A DNA stretch of 45,774 bases from Lachnospiraceae bacterium UBA2860 (GTDB taxonomy: Bacteria; Bacillota; Clostridia; Lachnospirales; Lachnospiraceae), in contig DEFE01000035.1 in the NCBI GenBank assembly GCA_002350625.1, forward strand, positions 1 to 45,774, in the 5' to 3' direction. Positions 1 through 7,182 of the stretch are shown here, one piece after another. The notes below the pieces were generated by a model. That model searched no databases. It was not told where the DNA came from and worked only from the letters and a program-made list of their open reading frames with translations. A program made the position numbers and the translations under genes. The first letter of the stretch is position 1; the number at the start of each line of letters is the position of its first letter.

Positions 1-8
1 TTTTTGCC

Positions 9-18
9 TCCTCTTTGA
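9..18 (-). promoter_or_regulatory. Shine-Dalgarno-like sequence at the left edge
   Basis: Read on the minus strand the edge contains AAAGAGGAGG followed by CAAAAA, a strong ribosome binding site with the right distance for a start codon just outside the window. It lies 55-65 bases downstream of the leader-SH3 gene, so the export operon probably continues leftwards with at least one more gene, possibly another cargo. The start codon itself is not visible. Confidence 0.45.
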
Positions 19-71
19 TCTGCTCTTCCTGTGAGCGAAAGTATTATGTGTGTATGAAGCCGGTAAGCTCT

Positions 72-335
72 TTACCGATCATAACCGAGAATGCTGGCTG
101 CGATCCATCCGTCGAACGGATAATCGATCTGTGCCCAGTTGCGGCCGTCAGCCTCTTTGAATTTTCCGGTTGCATTGACGACCGTGCCGTTCTTCAGAGA
201 TCCGATCTGCTCGTATTTCTTGCCCGCGCCATCTCTTACGGCTGCGTTCTGGCTTGTGCCTGTATCGACGACTCTTTTTACACCGCCGCTTACGTTGTCA
301 AGGGACTCATCATTGATCTTATTGATATCTGTCAT
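72..335 (-). CDS. Double-glycine-leader protein with a bacterial SH3 domain, probable cargo of the adjacent exporter
   Basis: This 87-residue protein starts with an 18-residue leader, MTDINKINDESLDNVSGG. It has the features of a ColV-type double-glycine leader: Leu at -7, Asp at -6, Val at -4, Ser at -3 and Gly-Gly at the cut. The predicted 69-residue mature part matches the SH3b (SH3_3) pattern, with AAVRDGAG near its start, a GSLKNGTVV strand and WAQIDYPFDGWIAASIL near the end. It has no cysteine and no hydrophobic signal peptide. It is the last visible gene of the minus-strand export operon, 115 bases after the second ABC gene, with an AGGAGG site 7 bases before its ATG. A six-base-pair stem (CGGTAA/TTACCG, 61-77) overlaps the stop. 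C39 ABC transporters cut after such Gly-Gly pairs, so cleavage and export by the neighbour is inferred. SH3b domains often bind cell wall, so a wall-binding or bacteriocin-like role is possible; the function is not known. Confidence 0.85.
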   Translation of the reverse strand: MTDINKINDESLDNVSGGVKRVVDTGTSQNAAVRDGAGKKYEQIGSLKNGTVVNATGKFKEADGRNWAQIDYPFDGWIAASILGYDR

Positions 336-450
336 TGTTCTTTCCTCCTGCCGTCTTATGCGGCTGTGATTATCTTTTTTGTGGAACGCATCTGTAACAT
401 TTGCTTTTGCTTTTTGTTACGCGTAGAGCATATCATCCGTTTTGTCACAC

Positions 451-2766
451 TTAACGCACAGTATCTGCAGGCGCCGCACCGTCATCCTCCGGTGTGGGAT
501 CATTGTCTGCAGGCGCCGCACCGTCATCCTCCGGTGCGGGATCATTGTCTGCAGGCGCCGCACCGTCATTCGCAGGCGCGGCACTCAGATCGAGGCGCTG
601 CCGCTCCACGAGTTCCGCGAAGTATCCGCCCTTTTCGATGAGTTCGTCGTAGGTGCCGTCTTCGATGATATTGCCGTCGCTAAGGACCAGGATCCGGTCG
701 CAGTTGCGGATCGTGGAGAGGCGGTGGGCGATCACGATGCGGGTGCAGTTCAGCGCGTCGAGCGCCTCGGAGACTCTTTTCTGCGTGCGGTTGTCCAGGG
801 CGCTGGTGGCCTCGTCGAAGATGAGGAGCTTCGGCTTCGGCGCGATGGCGCGCGCGATCATAAGGCGCTGCTTCTGTCCGCCGGATATGCCGCCCTGTCC
901 CTCCGAGATCACGGTGGACATGCCCATGGGCATCATCTTGATGTCAGCTGCGATGCCCGCGGTCTCCGCCGCTTCCCAGGCGTCCTTCATGGAGAGGTGC
1001 GGCGCGGAGATGACGATGTTGGAGTAGATATTGCCCTGGAAGAGACTGCCGTTCTGCATCACGACGCCGATCTTTCTGCGCAGGGACCTGAGGTCGAACT
1101 TCTTCATGTCCTTGTTGTCGTAGTAGATCGAGCCCTTCTCCGGCGTCTCAAAGCCGAGGAGGAGGCGCACGAGCGTGCTCTTGCCGCAGCCGGTGCGTCC
1201 CACGATGGCGACGTACTCGCCCGCGCGGATCTTGAGGCTCAGGTCGTTGATCACATAGGGCATATTCTCATTGTAGCGGAAGGAGACGTGGCTCAGCTCG
1301 ATATTTCCCGTGATGCTGCTGAGCACGGTCTTGTTCTCTGCGGCTTCCGGCACCTCCTTCAGAATCGGTTCGGCCATCTCAAGGATCGGATTGATCTGCG
1401 CCACGGAGACAGCGACGGCGGCCAGAGAGGAGAAGGCGCCCATCAGCATGCCGAAGGCCGTGTTGAAGCCCAGATAGTCGGAGGGCGTGATGTTTCCGTT
1501 CTGTACCGCGAGCGTGTAGAGCGCGATCGTGCCTATGAGCGAGACAAGCAGCTGGACCGCCGAGCTGATCTTCAGGAAGAACGGCGGATTATAAGTGTAG
1601 GCAGCAGTTTTCGCATAGGCGGAGGCCCAGCGCGAAAAAGCTCTTCTCTCGGCGCCGCTCAGCTTGATCTTCTGCACGCCGGAAATCATGGCGAAGGACA
1701 TGCCCCGCTCTTTCGCCTGGCTCTCCATCTGGAGGCGTGTGATCCGCATCTGCATGAAGGCCGTGACGAGCATCACCGCGATGACGCCGGCTATGGTGAG
1801 CAAGGCCGGGGCCACGAGCACCGGCGCGTAGCGGAAGATATCCGTGATGTAGAGCAGCGAGCAGACAGACGTAATCCCCAGAGAGAAGACCTGTCCGAGG
1901 AGCAGCGACGAGAGCTGATTGACCGCCTGGGAGCGGGACGCCAGCTCACCGGAGCTGTATTTCCGGAAAAATGGCGCCGGGAGACTCATGAGGCGCATCA
2001 TCATCGCGGCCTCCACCGAGAGGGAGGTCTTCGTCTCGAGCCGGCTCATGAGCAGTTCTCTCGCCGTGTTGAAAAGCTGCGAGGACACAAGCGTCGCAAC
2101 CAGAAAGAGCGCGGTCGCAAGGAGCATGCTCAGGTTTTTCTGGCCCGCCACCACGCCGGTTAAGAAGGAATTGAAGCGCGGCAGGAGCTTCCCGACCATG
2201 GTGACAATGAGCGTGATCGCGATGAGAAAGATAATGTCGCTTGCGCTCAGGCAGTGGAACAGGTATACGATGAGATCCTTGATACTGATGGTTTTGAGCG
2301 GAAGGGGCTTGTAGAAGCAGATGGCATTCCCGTCCAGACGGTCCGCAATCGCTTTTGTCACTTTGTGCTTGCTGCCGTTGTCATCTCTATAGTAGTAGCC
2401 ATAGAAAGACTTCGGCAGGATCGTCACAGGCTTTCCGGTCTCTTTCTCAAATGCGATCATGGGACCGTAAGCTTCTTTCAGCCACTTTTCGCCGAGCGTG
2501 ACCTTCCGGTGCATCAGGCCGTGGGGCCTCAGCGCATACTCCATCTGATCCTCGAGCGTCTCCGCGGAATCCGGAATCTCCGTCGTTTTAAAATGATAGT
2601 AATCCAGGATTTCTTCGAGCTCTTCCCGCGCCACGCTCTTCGCGTCCTTGAGCTGGTCAGCGTTATCGCTGCCCAGGATCGAGGAGGCCATGTCGACGAG
2701 AGAATCCTGGAAGATTTCCTGATTCTTCGCATATCTTTTTCGGAGCTGTTCATCAAACCAACCCAT
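451..2766 (-). CDS. NHLM-type bacteriocin export ABC transporter, second subunit (no peptidase domain)
   Basis: A 771-residue fused permease/ATPase of the NHLM ABC2 type. Residues 1-160 are a soluble N-terminal region typical of this subfamily and without a peptidase domain. Transmembrane helices lie at about 175-460. The ATPase has Walker A GRTGCGKST (523-531), signature ISGGQ (627-631), Walker B LLIFDE (647-652) and the H-loop His in IAHRLST. It should pair with the C39 transporter encoded 21 bases upstream. The start MGWFDEQ matches the paralogue at 19981-22197, with GGAGG about 13 bases upstream. The C-terminal 40 or so residues are an acidic Pro/Ala/Asp tail made of 14-residue repeats (GAAPADNDPTPEDD) that the paralogue lacks; they follow the last conserved ATPase segment and are probably dispensable for catalysis. 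The export role is inferred from family and context. Confidence 0.9.
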   Translation of the reverse strand: MGWFDEQLRKRYAKNQEIFQDSLVDMASSILGSDNADQLKDAKSVAREELEEILDYYHFKTTEIPDSAETLEDQMEYALRPHGLMHRKVTLGEKWLKEAYGPMIAFEKETGKPVTILPKSFYGYYYRDDNGSKHKVTKAIADRLDGNAICFYKPLPLKTISIKDLIVYLFHCLSASDIIFLIAITLIVTMVGKLLPRFNSFLTGVVAGQKNLSMLLATALFLVATLVSSQLFNTARELLMSRLETKTSLSVEAAMMMRLMSLPAPFFRKYSSGELASRSQAVNQLSSLLLGQVFSLGITSVCSLLYITDIFRYAPVLVAPALLTIAGVIAVMLVTAFMQMRITRLQMESQAKERGMSFAMISGVQKIKLSGAERRAFSRWASAYAKTAAYTYNPPFFLKISSAVQLLVSLIGTIALYTLAVQNGNITPSDYLGFNTAFGMLMGAFSSLAAVAVSVAQINPILEMAEPILKEVPEAAENKTVLSSITGNIELSHVSFRYNENMPYVINDLSLKIRAGEYVAIVGRTGCGKSTLVRLLLGFETPEKGSIYYDNKDMKKFDLRSLRRKIGVVMQNGSLFQGNIYSNIVISAPHLSMKDAWEAAETAGIAADIKMMPMGMSTVISEGQGGISGGQKQRLMIARAIAPKPKLLIFDEATSALDNRTQKRVSEALDALNCTRIVIAHRLSTIRNCDRILVLSDGNIIEDGTYDELIEKGGYFAELVERQRLDLSAAPANDGAAPADNDPAPEDDGAAPADNDPTPEDDGAAPADTVR
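465..570 (-). repeat. 42-bp tandem repeat in the 3' end of the second ABC gene
   Basis: Two nearly identical 42-base units (465-506, 507-548; one visible T/C difference) and a partial third (from 549) encode the 14-residue repeat GAAPADNDPTPEDD. The unit is a multiple of three, so copy-number changes keep the frame and only lengthen or shorten the cytoplasmic tail. Confidence 0.9.
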
Positions 2767-2787
2767 TTTGTCTTTAAGACCTCCTCA

Positions 2788-4965
2788 TCAATCGTTAGAG
2801 ATGAGCTCTGTGTAAGCGCCTCCCTTGGCGTACAATTCCTCGTGCGTGCCCCGCTCGACGACATTTCCGTGATCAAGCACGATGATCTCGTCGCAGTCGC
2901 GGATGGTGGAGAGGCGGTGCGCAATGACGATGCAGGTGATGCCGCGGTCCTTGACGGCGGTCACCAGCTCATATTCCGTCTTGGCGTCGAGGGCGCTGGT
3001 CGCCTCGTCCATGATGATGACGGAAGGATCCTGGGCGAGCACGCGCGCGATTTCAAGGCGCTGTCTCTGTCCGCCGGACAGATCGTTTCCGCCTTCGATC
3101 AGGCGCCCCTGGTAGCCGCCTTCGCGCCGCATGATGTCGTCGTGAATCTGCGCGTCTCTCGCGGCAAGAATCATCTCGAAGTCCTCGATCGACTCGTCCC
3201 ACATCTTGATGTTGCCGGCGATCGTATCCTCGAAGAGAATGATGTCCTGGTCCACTACGGCGACGGAGCCGGTGAACACGTTCTGATTAATCTCGCTGAT
3301 GGGCTTCCCGTCGAAGAGAATCTCCCCGCTCCACGGGAGATAGAGGCCGGAAATCAGCTTCGAGAGGGTGCTCTTGCCGCAGCCTGATTCCCCGACGAAG
3401 GCGACCCGGCTGCCGGGCTTCACCGTCATCGAGAAGTCTTTAATGAGCGGATCGGAGAGACGCGAGTAGCCGAAGGTCACGTTTTTCAGCTCGATGCCGC
3501 CCTGGAGTTTTTCGTATTCTTCGCTGTCCGAGAGCTTGTCCTCGGTGAAGACAACGTCGTTCGGGTACTTCATGACGTCTTCCACACGCTCCATATTGGT
3601 GCGCATCTCCTGGATGGTCTGTCCGGCGGTGACCAGTGTCATCGCGGGCGCCATGAAGGTGCTGACGAGCTGGGAAAAGGTGAGGATGCTGCCGATCGTG
3701 AAATGTCCCTGGATGGTCAGATAGACGCCGAGGACGAGGACGAGCGCGTTCACAAGCGTCACGAGGAAGCTCGGAATTGCGCCCAGATAGGCGTTGAGCC
3801 GCTGGAAGCGGACCTGTGCCGCGTTGACGGAGGCCTGGTAGCCCGCCCATTTTTCGAAGAAGCCGTTCTCCGCGCCGCTCGACTTGATGGTCTCCACCAT
3901 CTGGATGCCGGAGACGGTATAGGAGGAGAGGTTGCCCGCGTCGCGCATCTGCCGGCGCGTGATATTGACGCGCTTCTCAGACAGGAATCTGCCGAGGAAG
4001 GCGTTGATCACGATCGTGCCGACGCTGATGAGCGTGAGCAGCGGGCTGTAGCGAAGCATGACGGAGATGTTGATCACGATCATGAAGACATTGAGGACGA
4101 GGGGCGTCAGCGTGTTGACGATCGTCCCCGCGATGCCGGCATTGGTGTCCGCGCGCAGCTGAATATCTCCGGCCATGCGCTGGGTGAAGAATTCCATGGG
4201 CATCCGGAGGACCTTCCACATAAAGGTGCTGCTGCCGACGACGGCGAGCTTTCCGCTGATTTTAAGAGAGTAGATCGATTGTATGGCGCTTACGAGGACC
4301 TGCAGGAGACCGACGCCCGCAAAAAGGAGGATGAAGGGCAGCAGCAGGTCGCGGTTTTCTCCCGTGAGCAGGCGGTCCATGAAAAACCTGCTGAAGGCGG
4401 GATTGATGACGCCGAAGATATAGCCGATGATCGTGGTCAGGACGACAAAGACGACCGCGGTCCGCGCGCCTTTTAAGCGGTTGAAGGCATAGGACAGGGT
4501 GCTCGTCCTTTTTCCGGTAGGGACATAGCCCTCCGCGGGCGTGATGCGGAGCACGACGCCGGTAAAGGCCTGGTCGAACTCTTCCATGGTGACTTTGACG
4601 TCGCCTCTGGCCGGATCGTTCAGATAGGCGTATTTTCCTTTGAAGCCCTTCAGCACGACGAAGTGCTCGAAATTCCAGTGGACGATGCAGGGATATTCGC
4701 CATTTTCCTTGAAGGCGTCAAGCTCATAATGATAACCGTCGGCCGTCATGCCGTAGCTTCTCGCGGCCTTCAGGATATTTCTTGCAGAGGACCCGTCTCT
4801 CGACACGCCGCAGTCGACGCGCACTTTTTCCAGAGGGTACCAGGTGCCGTAATAGGCCATGATCATCGCGAGGGAAGCCGCGCCGCACTCCAGCGCTTCC
4901 ATCTGCATGACGACCGGGACTTTGGCGACGCCCCGCGTAACCGGTGCATTGATCGTTGAACCCAA
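2788..4965 (-). CDS. NHLM-type bacteriocin export ABC transporter with C39 peptidase domain
   Basis: A 725-residue peptidase-containing ABC transporter. The N-terminal C39 domain has the catalytic Cys27 in QMEALECGAAS, His101 in HFVVL and Asp117 in NDPARG, so it should be active. Transmembrane helices span about 165-440. The ATPase has Walker A GESGCGKST (525-533), signature LSGGQ (629-633) and Walker B VIIMDE (649-654). Family members cut double-glycine leaders in the cytosol and move the mature peptide across the membrane, which fits the leader-SH3 gene in the same operon. The start is TTG at 4965, with GGAGG 10 bases upstream; no ATG fits the N-terminus. It sits 26 bases after the adaptor gene and 21 before the second ABC gene. 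Confidence 0.93.
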   Translation of the reverse strand: MGSTINAPVTRGVAKVPVVMQMEALECGAASLAMIMAYYGTWYPLEKVRVDCGVSRDGSSARNILKAARSYGMTADGYHYELDAFKENGEYPCIVHWNFEHFVVLKGFKGKYAYLNDPARGDVKVTMEEFDQAFTGVVLRITPAEGYVPTGKRTSTLSYAFNRLKGARTAVVFVVLTTIIGYIFGVINPAFSRFFMDRLLTGENRDLLLPFILLFAGVGLLQVLVSAIQSIYSLKISGKLAVVGSSTFMWKVLRMPMEFFTQRMAGDIQLRADTNAGIAGTIVNTLTPLVLNVFMIVINISVMLRYSPLLTLISVGTIVINAFLGRFLSEKRVNITRRQMRDAGNLSSYTVSGIQMVETIKSSGAENGFFEKWAGYQASVNAAQVRFQRLNAYLGAIPSFLVTLVNALVLVLGVYLTIQGHFTIGSILTFSQLVSTFMAPAMTLVTAGQTIQEMRTNMERVEDVMKYPNDVVFTEDKLSDSEEYEKLQGGIELKNVTFGYSRLSDPLIKDFSMTVKPGSRVAFVGESGCGKSTLSKLISGLYLPWSGEILFDGKPISEINQNVFTGSVAVVDQDIILFEDTIAGNIKMWDESIEDFEMILAARDAQIHDDIMRREGGYQGRLIEGGNDLSGGQRQRLEIARVLAQDPSVIIMDEATSALDAKTEYELVTAVKDRGITCIVIAHRLSTIRDCDEIIVLDHGNVVERGTHEELYAKGGAYTELISND

Positions 4966-4991
4966 GATTCTATTACCTCCGGGAATTCGAG

Positions 4992-5411
4992 TTAATTGAA
5001 GAGAATGGACAGTGCCTTTGTCCGTCTGTAAGTGACCGAGCAGTCATAGGTCGCGTCCTGCAGCTCTGTCGTCGTGCCGCCCGCAACGATTCTGCCGTCC
5101 ATATCCGTTCCGACGGACGTGAGCGGGACGGTGACATTTCCGATGACGGCCGACATGTCGTCCGTGACATTTCTGGCCAGATTCGGATCGTCGAAGGTGA
5201 TGAGCACGGTGCCGTTCTCGACGACCGCCTTTCCCGTCGCCTTGCTGTCGATCGTGACGAAGGTGCTCCAGAGGAGCATGCTTAAAACGAGCACGATCAC
5301 GGCGATGAGGACGATCCAGATCGCCGGCCGCGTGACGTGAAGATAGTCGTTGAGATCCTCGGGGGCGGAGAGCGCCGCGAGGGATTTTTTCCTGAAGACC
5401 TGATTTTCCAT
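4992..5411 (-). CDS. Short NHLM-type HlyD-like adaptor of the exporter
   Basis: A 139-residue membrane protein. Its first 40 residues (FRKKSLAALSAPEDLNDYL, then VTRPAIW) resemble the start of NHLM-type HlyD adaptor proteins, and one transmembrane helix follows at about 32-52. Outside the membrane only about 85 residues remain, enough for a small beta domain. The long coiled coil and barrel arms of ordinary HlyD proteins (usually over 250 residues) are absent. Because the paralogue at 17318-17767 is equally short, this is a real short form and not a truncation. It is the first gene of the operon, with AGGAG about 10 bases before its ATG and an extended -10 promoter upstream. An accessory role in docking cargo or transporter is inferred. 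Confidence 0.78.
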   Translation of the reverse strand: MENQVFRKKSLAALSAPEDLNDYLHVTRPAIWIVLIAVIVLVLSMLLWSTFVTIDSKATGKAVVENGTVLITFDDPNLARNVTDDMSAVIGNVTVPLTSVGTDMDGRIVAGGTTTELQDATYDCSVTYRRTKALSILFN

Positions 5412-5458
5412 AAGTGTCTGTCTCCTGATAAAAAGGCGTTTTTTTTCACTTGCGAAGC

Positions 5459-5467
5459 ATTATAGCA
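5459..5467 (-). promoter_or_regulatory. Extended -10 promoter of export operon 1
   Basis: On the minus strand TGC-TATAAT is a perfect extended -10 element about 48 bases upstream of the adaptor start. No good -35 box is seen, which is common for extended -10 promoters. The gap 5412-5655 holds this promoter and, back to back, the one for the thioredoxin gene. Confidence 0.6.
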
Positions 5468-5566
5468 TTTTTGCGGGAGTAATGCTACGATTCGCGCCGC
5501 AAAAGTCGCTCTTATGAGGCCGCGAAAGCAGCAAAATCAAGTGTCGGTGCCTTATGCGATCCAATC

Positions 5567-5595
5567 TTGCGTCCGCTTGAGCGATACTGTATACT
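5567..5595 (+). promoter_or_regulatory. Promoter of the exported thioredoxin gene
   Basis: TTGCGT (5567-5572) and TATACT (5590-5595) are separated by 17 bases, a good sigma-A spacing, and lie about 60 bases before the ATG. An AAAGGGAGG ribosome binding site follows at about 5639-5647. Confidence 0.6.
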
Positions 5596-5655
5596 TACGG
5601 CACACATGTGCAAACAATATAGAAACGATGTATCTTCTAAAGGGAGGAACAACAT

Positions 5656-7092
5656 ATGAAGAAAATGCTGAAAGCATTGATTACGGGTCTTGTCCTTGCC
5701 GCTTTGACGGCAGGCTTTTGTGTTCCGGTCATGGCGGAGGCTGAAGCGGCTCCGGCAGCGGGAAATATCAAAAAGCTGGAGCACGTGGGGGTGAATTTTG
5801 ACTTCGACAGCGTCTATGATTCGACGGAATACGATACCCAACTGGACGAGTATGGCATTATAAGAAGAACACCTTTTCTCGCTGTCGCCGAGATTATCTA
5901 TTTCATGATTCCGAAGGATGAGATGATTGAAATGGACAACAAACTGCTGGATGCTTCTGATGAGGAGAAGCAGACATTACAGACTTATGTCCAGAGCAGT
6001 GCACTGCCGCTGGCCTACATCGTGTGTTCGGATCTGACCGACGAGAAGGAACTCAAACTCGCCTTGTTCGAGCAAGATGTTGACAATGTGGTATGCACGG
6101 AGACCGGTACGGTGGACAGCTATCATTTCTACGCCTTAATTCCGTCTTATGGAGATGCGTTCAAAAACGCTGAAAATGCCGGTGAAGAAGCCCTTGATAC
6201 AGACTTCGGGGCAGATATTGAAAAAGTGCAGGAGACACTCCTTAAGGCCCTTTCCGAGGCGGAATACTATAAGCCTCATGACGAATTAGGCGACACTGTC
6301 GGCACGGTCATTCAGTTTGAATCGGTGGACCTCGACGGCAACACGGTGAAGAGCGGGGACCTCTTTAAGGACAATAAGATCACGATGATCAATGTGTGGG
6401 GATCGTGGTGCATCAACTGTCTCAATGAGATGGAGGCGCTCGAGGCCATGCACAAGCGTCTCCTTGAGAAAGGCTGCGGCATTGTGGGGATTGAGTATGA
6501 GTATGAGAATCGCGATGTCTGGGAAGAAAGGGCCCGCGGCATCCTTAAAGAATACGGCATTACCTATCCCAGTGTCCTCATGCCCGAGAATCATGAAATC
6601 TTTGACATCGTGCATCAGTACCCTACGACGTTCTTCGTGGACAGTGAGGGCAAGATCCTTACAGCGCCGATCGCGGGCGCCAGGGTCGAGGAATATGAAA
6701 AGACCTTTGACAGGCTGTTTGCGGGTGAGGAGGCAGAAGCCGTCCCGGAAAGTGGCGATGCCGCGGAAAGCACTCCGGAAAGTGGTGATGCCGCGGAAGC
6801 CGCCCCGGACAATGGCGGTGCCGTGGAAAACACTGAGAATAAATACCGCGTCATCGTCCGTGACGACGAGGGCAATCCCGTGGAAGGCGCCTTTATCCAG
6901 CTGTGCGACGATGTGAGCTGCCAGTTCCAGAAGACGGATGCGGACGGGGTCGCCTCGTTTGAGACGGATGAACAGAAGGCTTATGAAGTGCATGTGCGGC
7001 AGGCGCCGGAAGGCTATGCGCCGGACGAGAACGTGTACAAGACGCTGGAGACATACTCCGACGTGAACATCTCCCTTCAGAAAGCGGCATAA
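5656..7092 (+). CDS. Exported thioredoxin-fold (TlpA-like) protein with C-terminal Cna-B-like domain
   Basis: A 478-residue protein with a signal peptide (hydrophobic 5-25, likely cut after VMA at 27). Residues about 38-210 are a domain I do not recognise. A TlpA/AhpC-type thioredoxin domain covers about 215-365 with the active-site motif WCINC (Cys252, Cys255) and the cis-proline loop YPTTFF. A short Glu/Ser/Ala linker follows, made of 10-residue repeats (PESGDAAEST). The last 80 residues begin YRVIVRDDEGNPVEGAFIQL and look like a Cna-B/SpaA-type beta-sandwich. The fold predicts thiol-disulfide exchange outside the membrane; substrates are unknown. The gene is convergent with the polyferredoxin-TlpA operon and may share its redox role. 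No lipobox is seen. Confidence 0.85.
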   Translation: MKKMLKALITGLVLAALTAGFCVPVMAEAEAAPAAGNIKKLEHVGVNFDFDSVYDSTEYDTQLDEYGIIRRTPFLAVAEIIYFMIPKDEMIEMDNKLLDASDEEKQTLQTYVQSSALPLAYIVCSDLTDEKELKLALFEQDVDNVVCTETGTVDSYHFYALIPSYGDAFKNAENAGEEALDTDFGADIEKVQETLLKALSEAEYYKPHDELGDTVGTVIQFESVDLDGNTVKSGDLFKDNKITMINVWGSWCINCLNEMEALEAMHKRLLEKGCGIVGIEYEYENRDVWEERARGILKEYGITYPSVLMPENHEIFDIVHQYPTTFFVDSEGKILTAPIAGARVEEYEKTFDRLFAGEEAEAVPESGDAAESTPESGDAAEAAPDNGGAVENTENKYRVIVRDDEGNPVEGAFIQLCDDVSCQFQKTDADGVASFETDEQKAYEVHVRQAPEGYAPDENVYKTLETYSDVNISLQKAA

Positions 7093-7131
7093 ACATTTAT
7101 AAAACAGCCTCTTTGCGGGGCACAAACAGAG

Positions 7132-7169
7132 AAAGCGAACAGGGGACGGAACCGTCCCCTGTTCGCTTT
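7132..7169. terminator. Bidirectional terminator made from a REP-type palindrome
   Basis: Arms AAAGCGAACAGGGGACGG and its exact complement are separated by two bases, giving an 18-base-pair stem followed by a T run (plus strand). It lies between two convergent genes ending at 7092 and 7183. The core GAACAGGGGACGG is the repeat also found at 36220, 39136, 41257 and 42060. Confidence 0.85.
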
Positions 7170-7182
7170 TTTCAATTTGTTG

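Noticed and set aside
442..2163. 573-codon plus-strand frame opposite the second ABC gene
   Set aside because: His/Arg/Glu/Asp-rich shadow of a GC-rich gene on the other strand.
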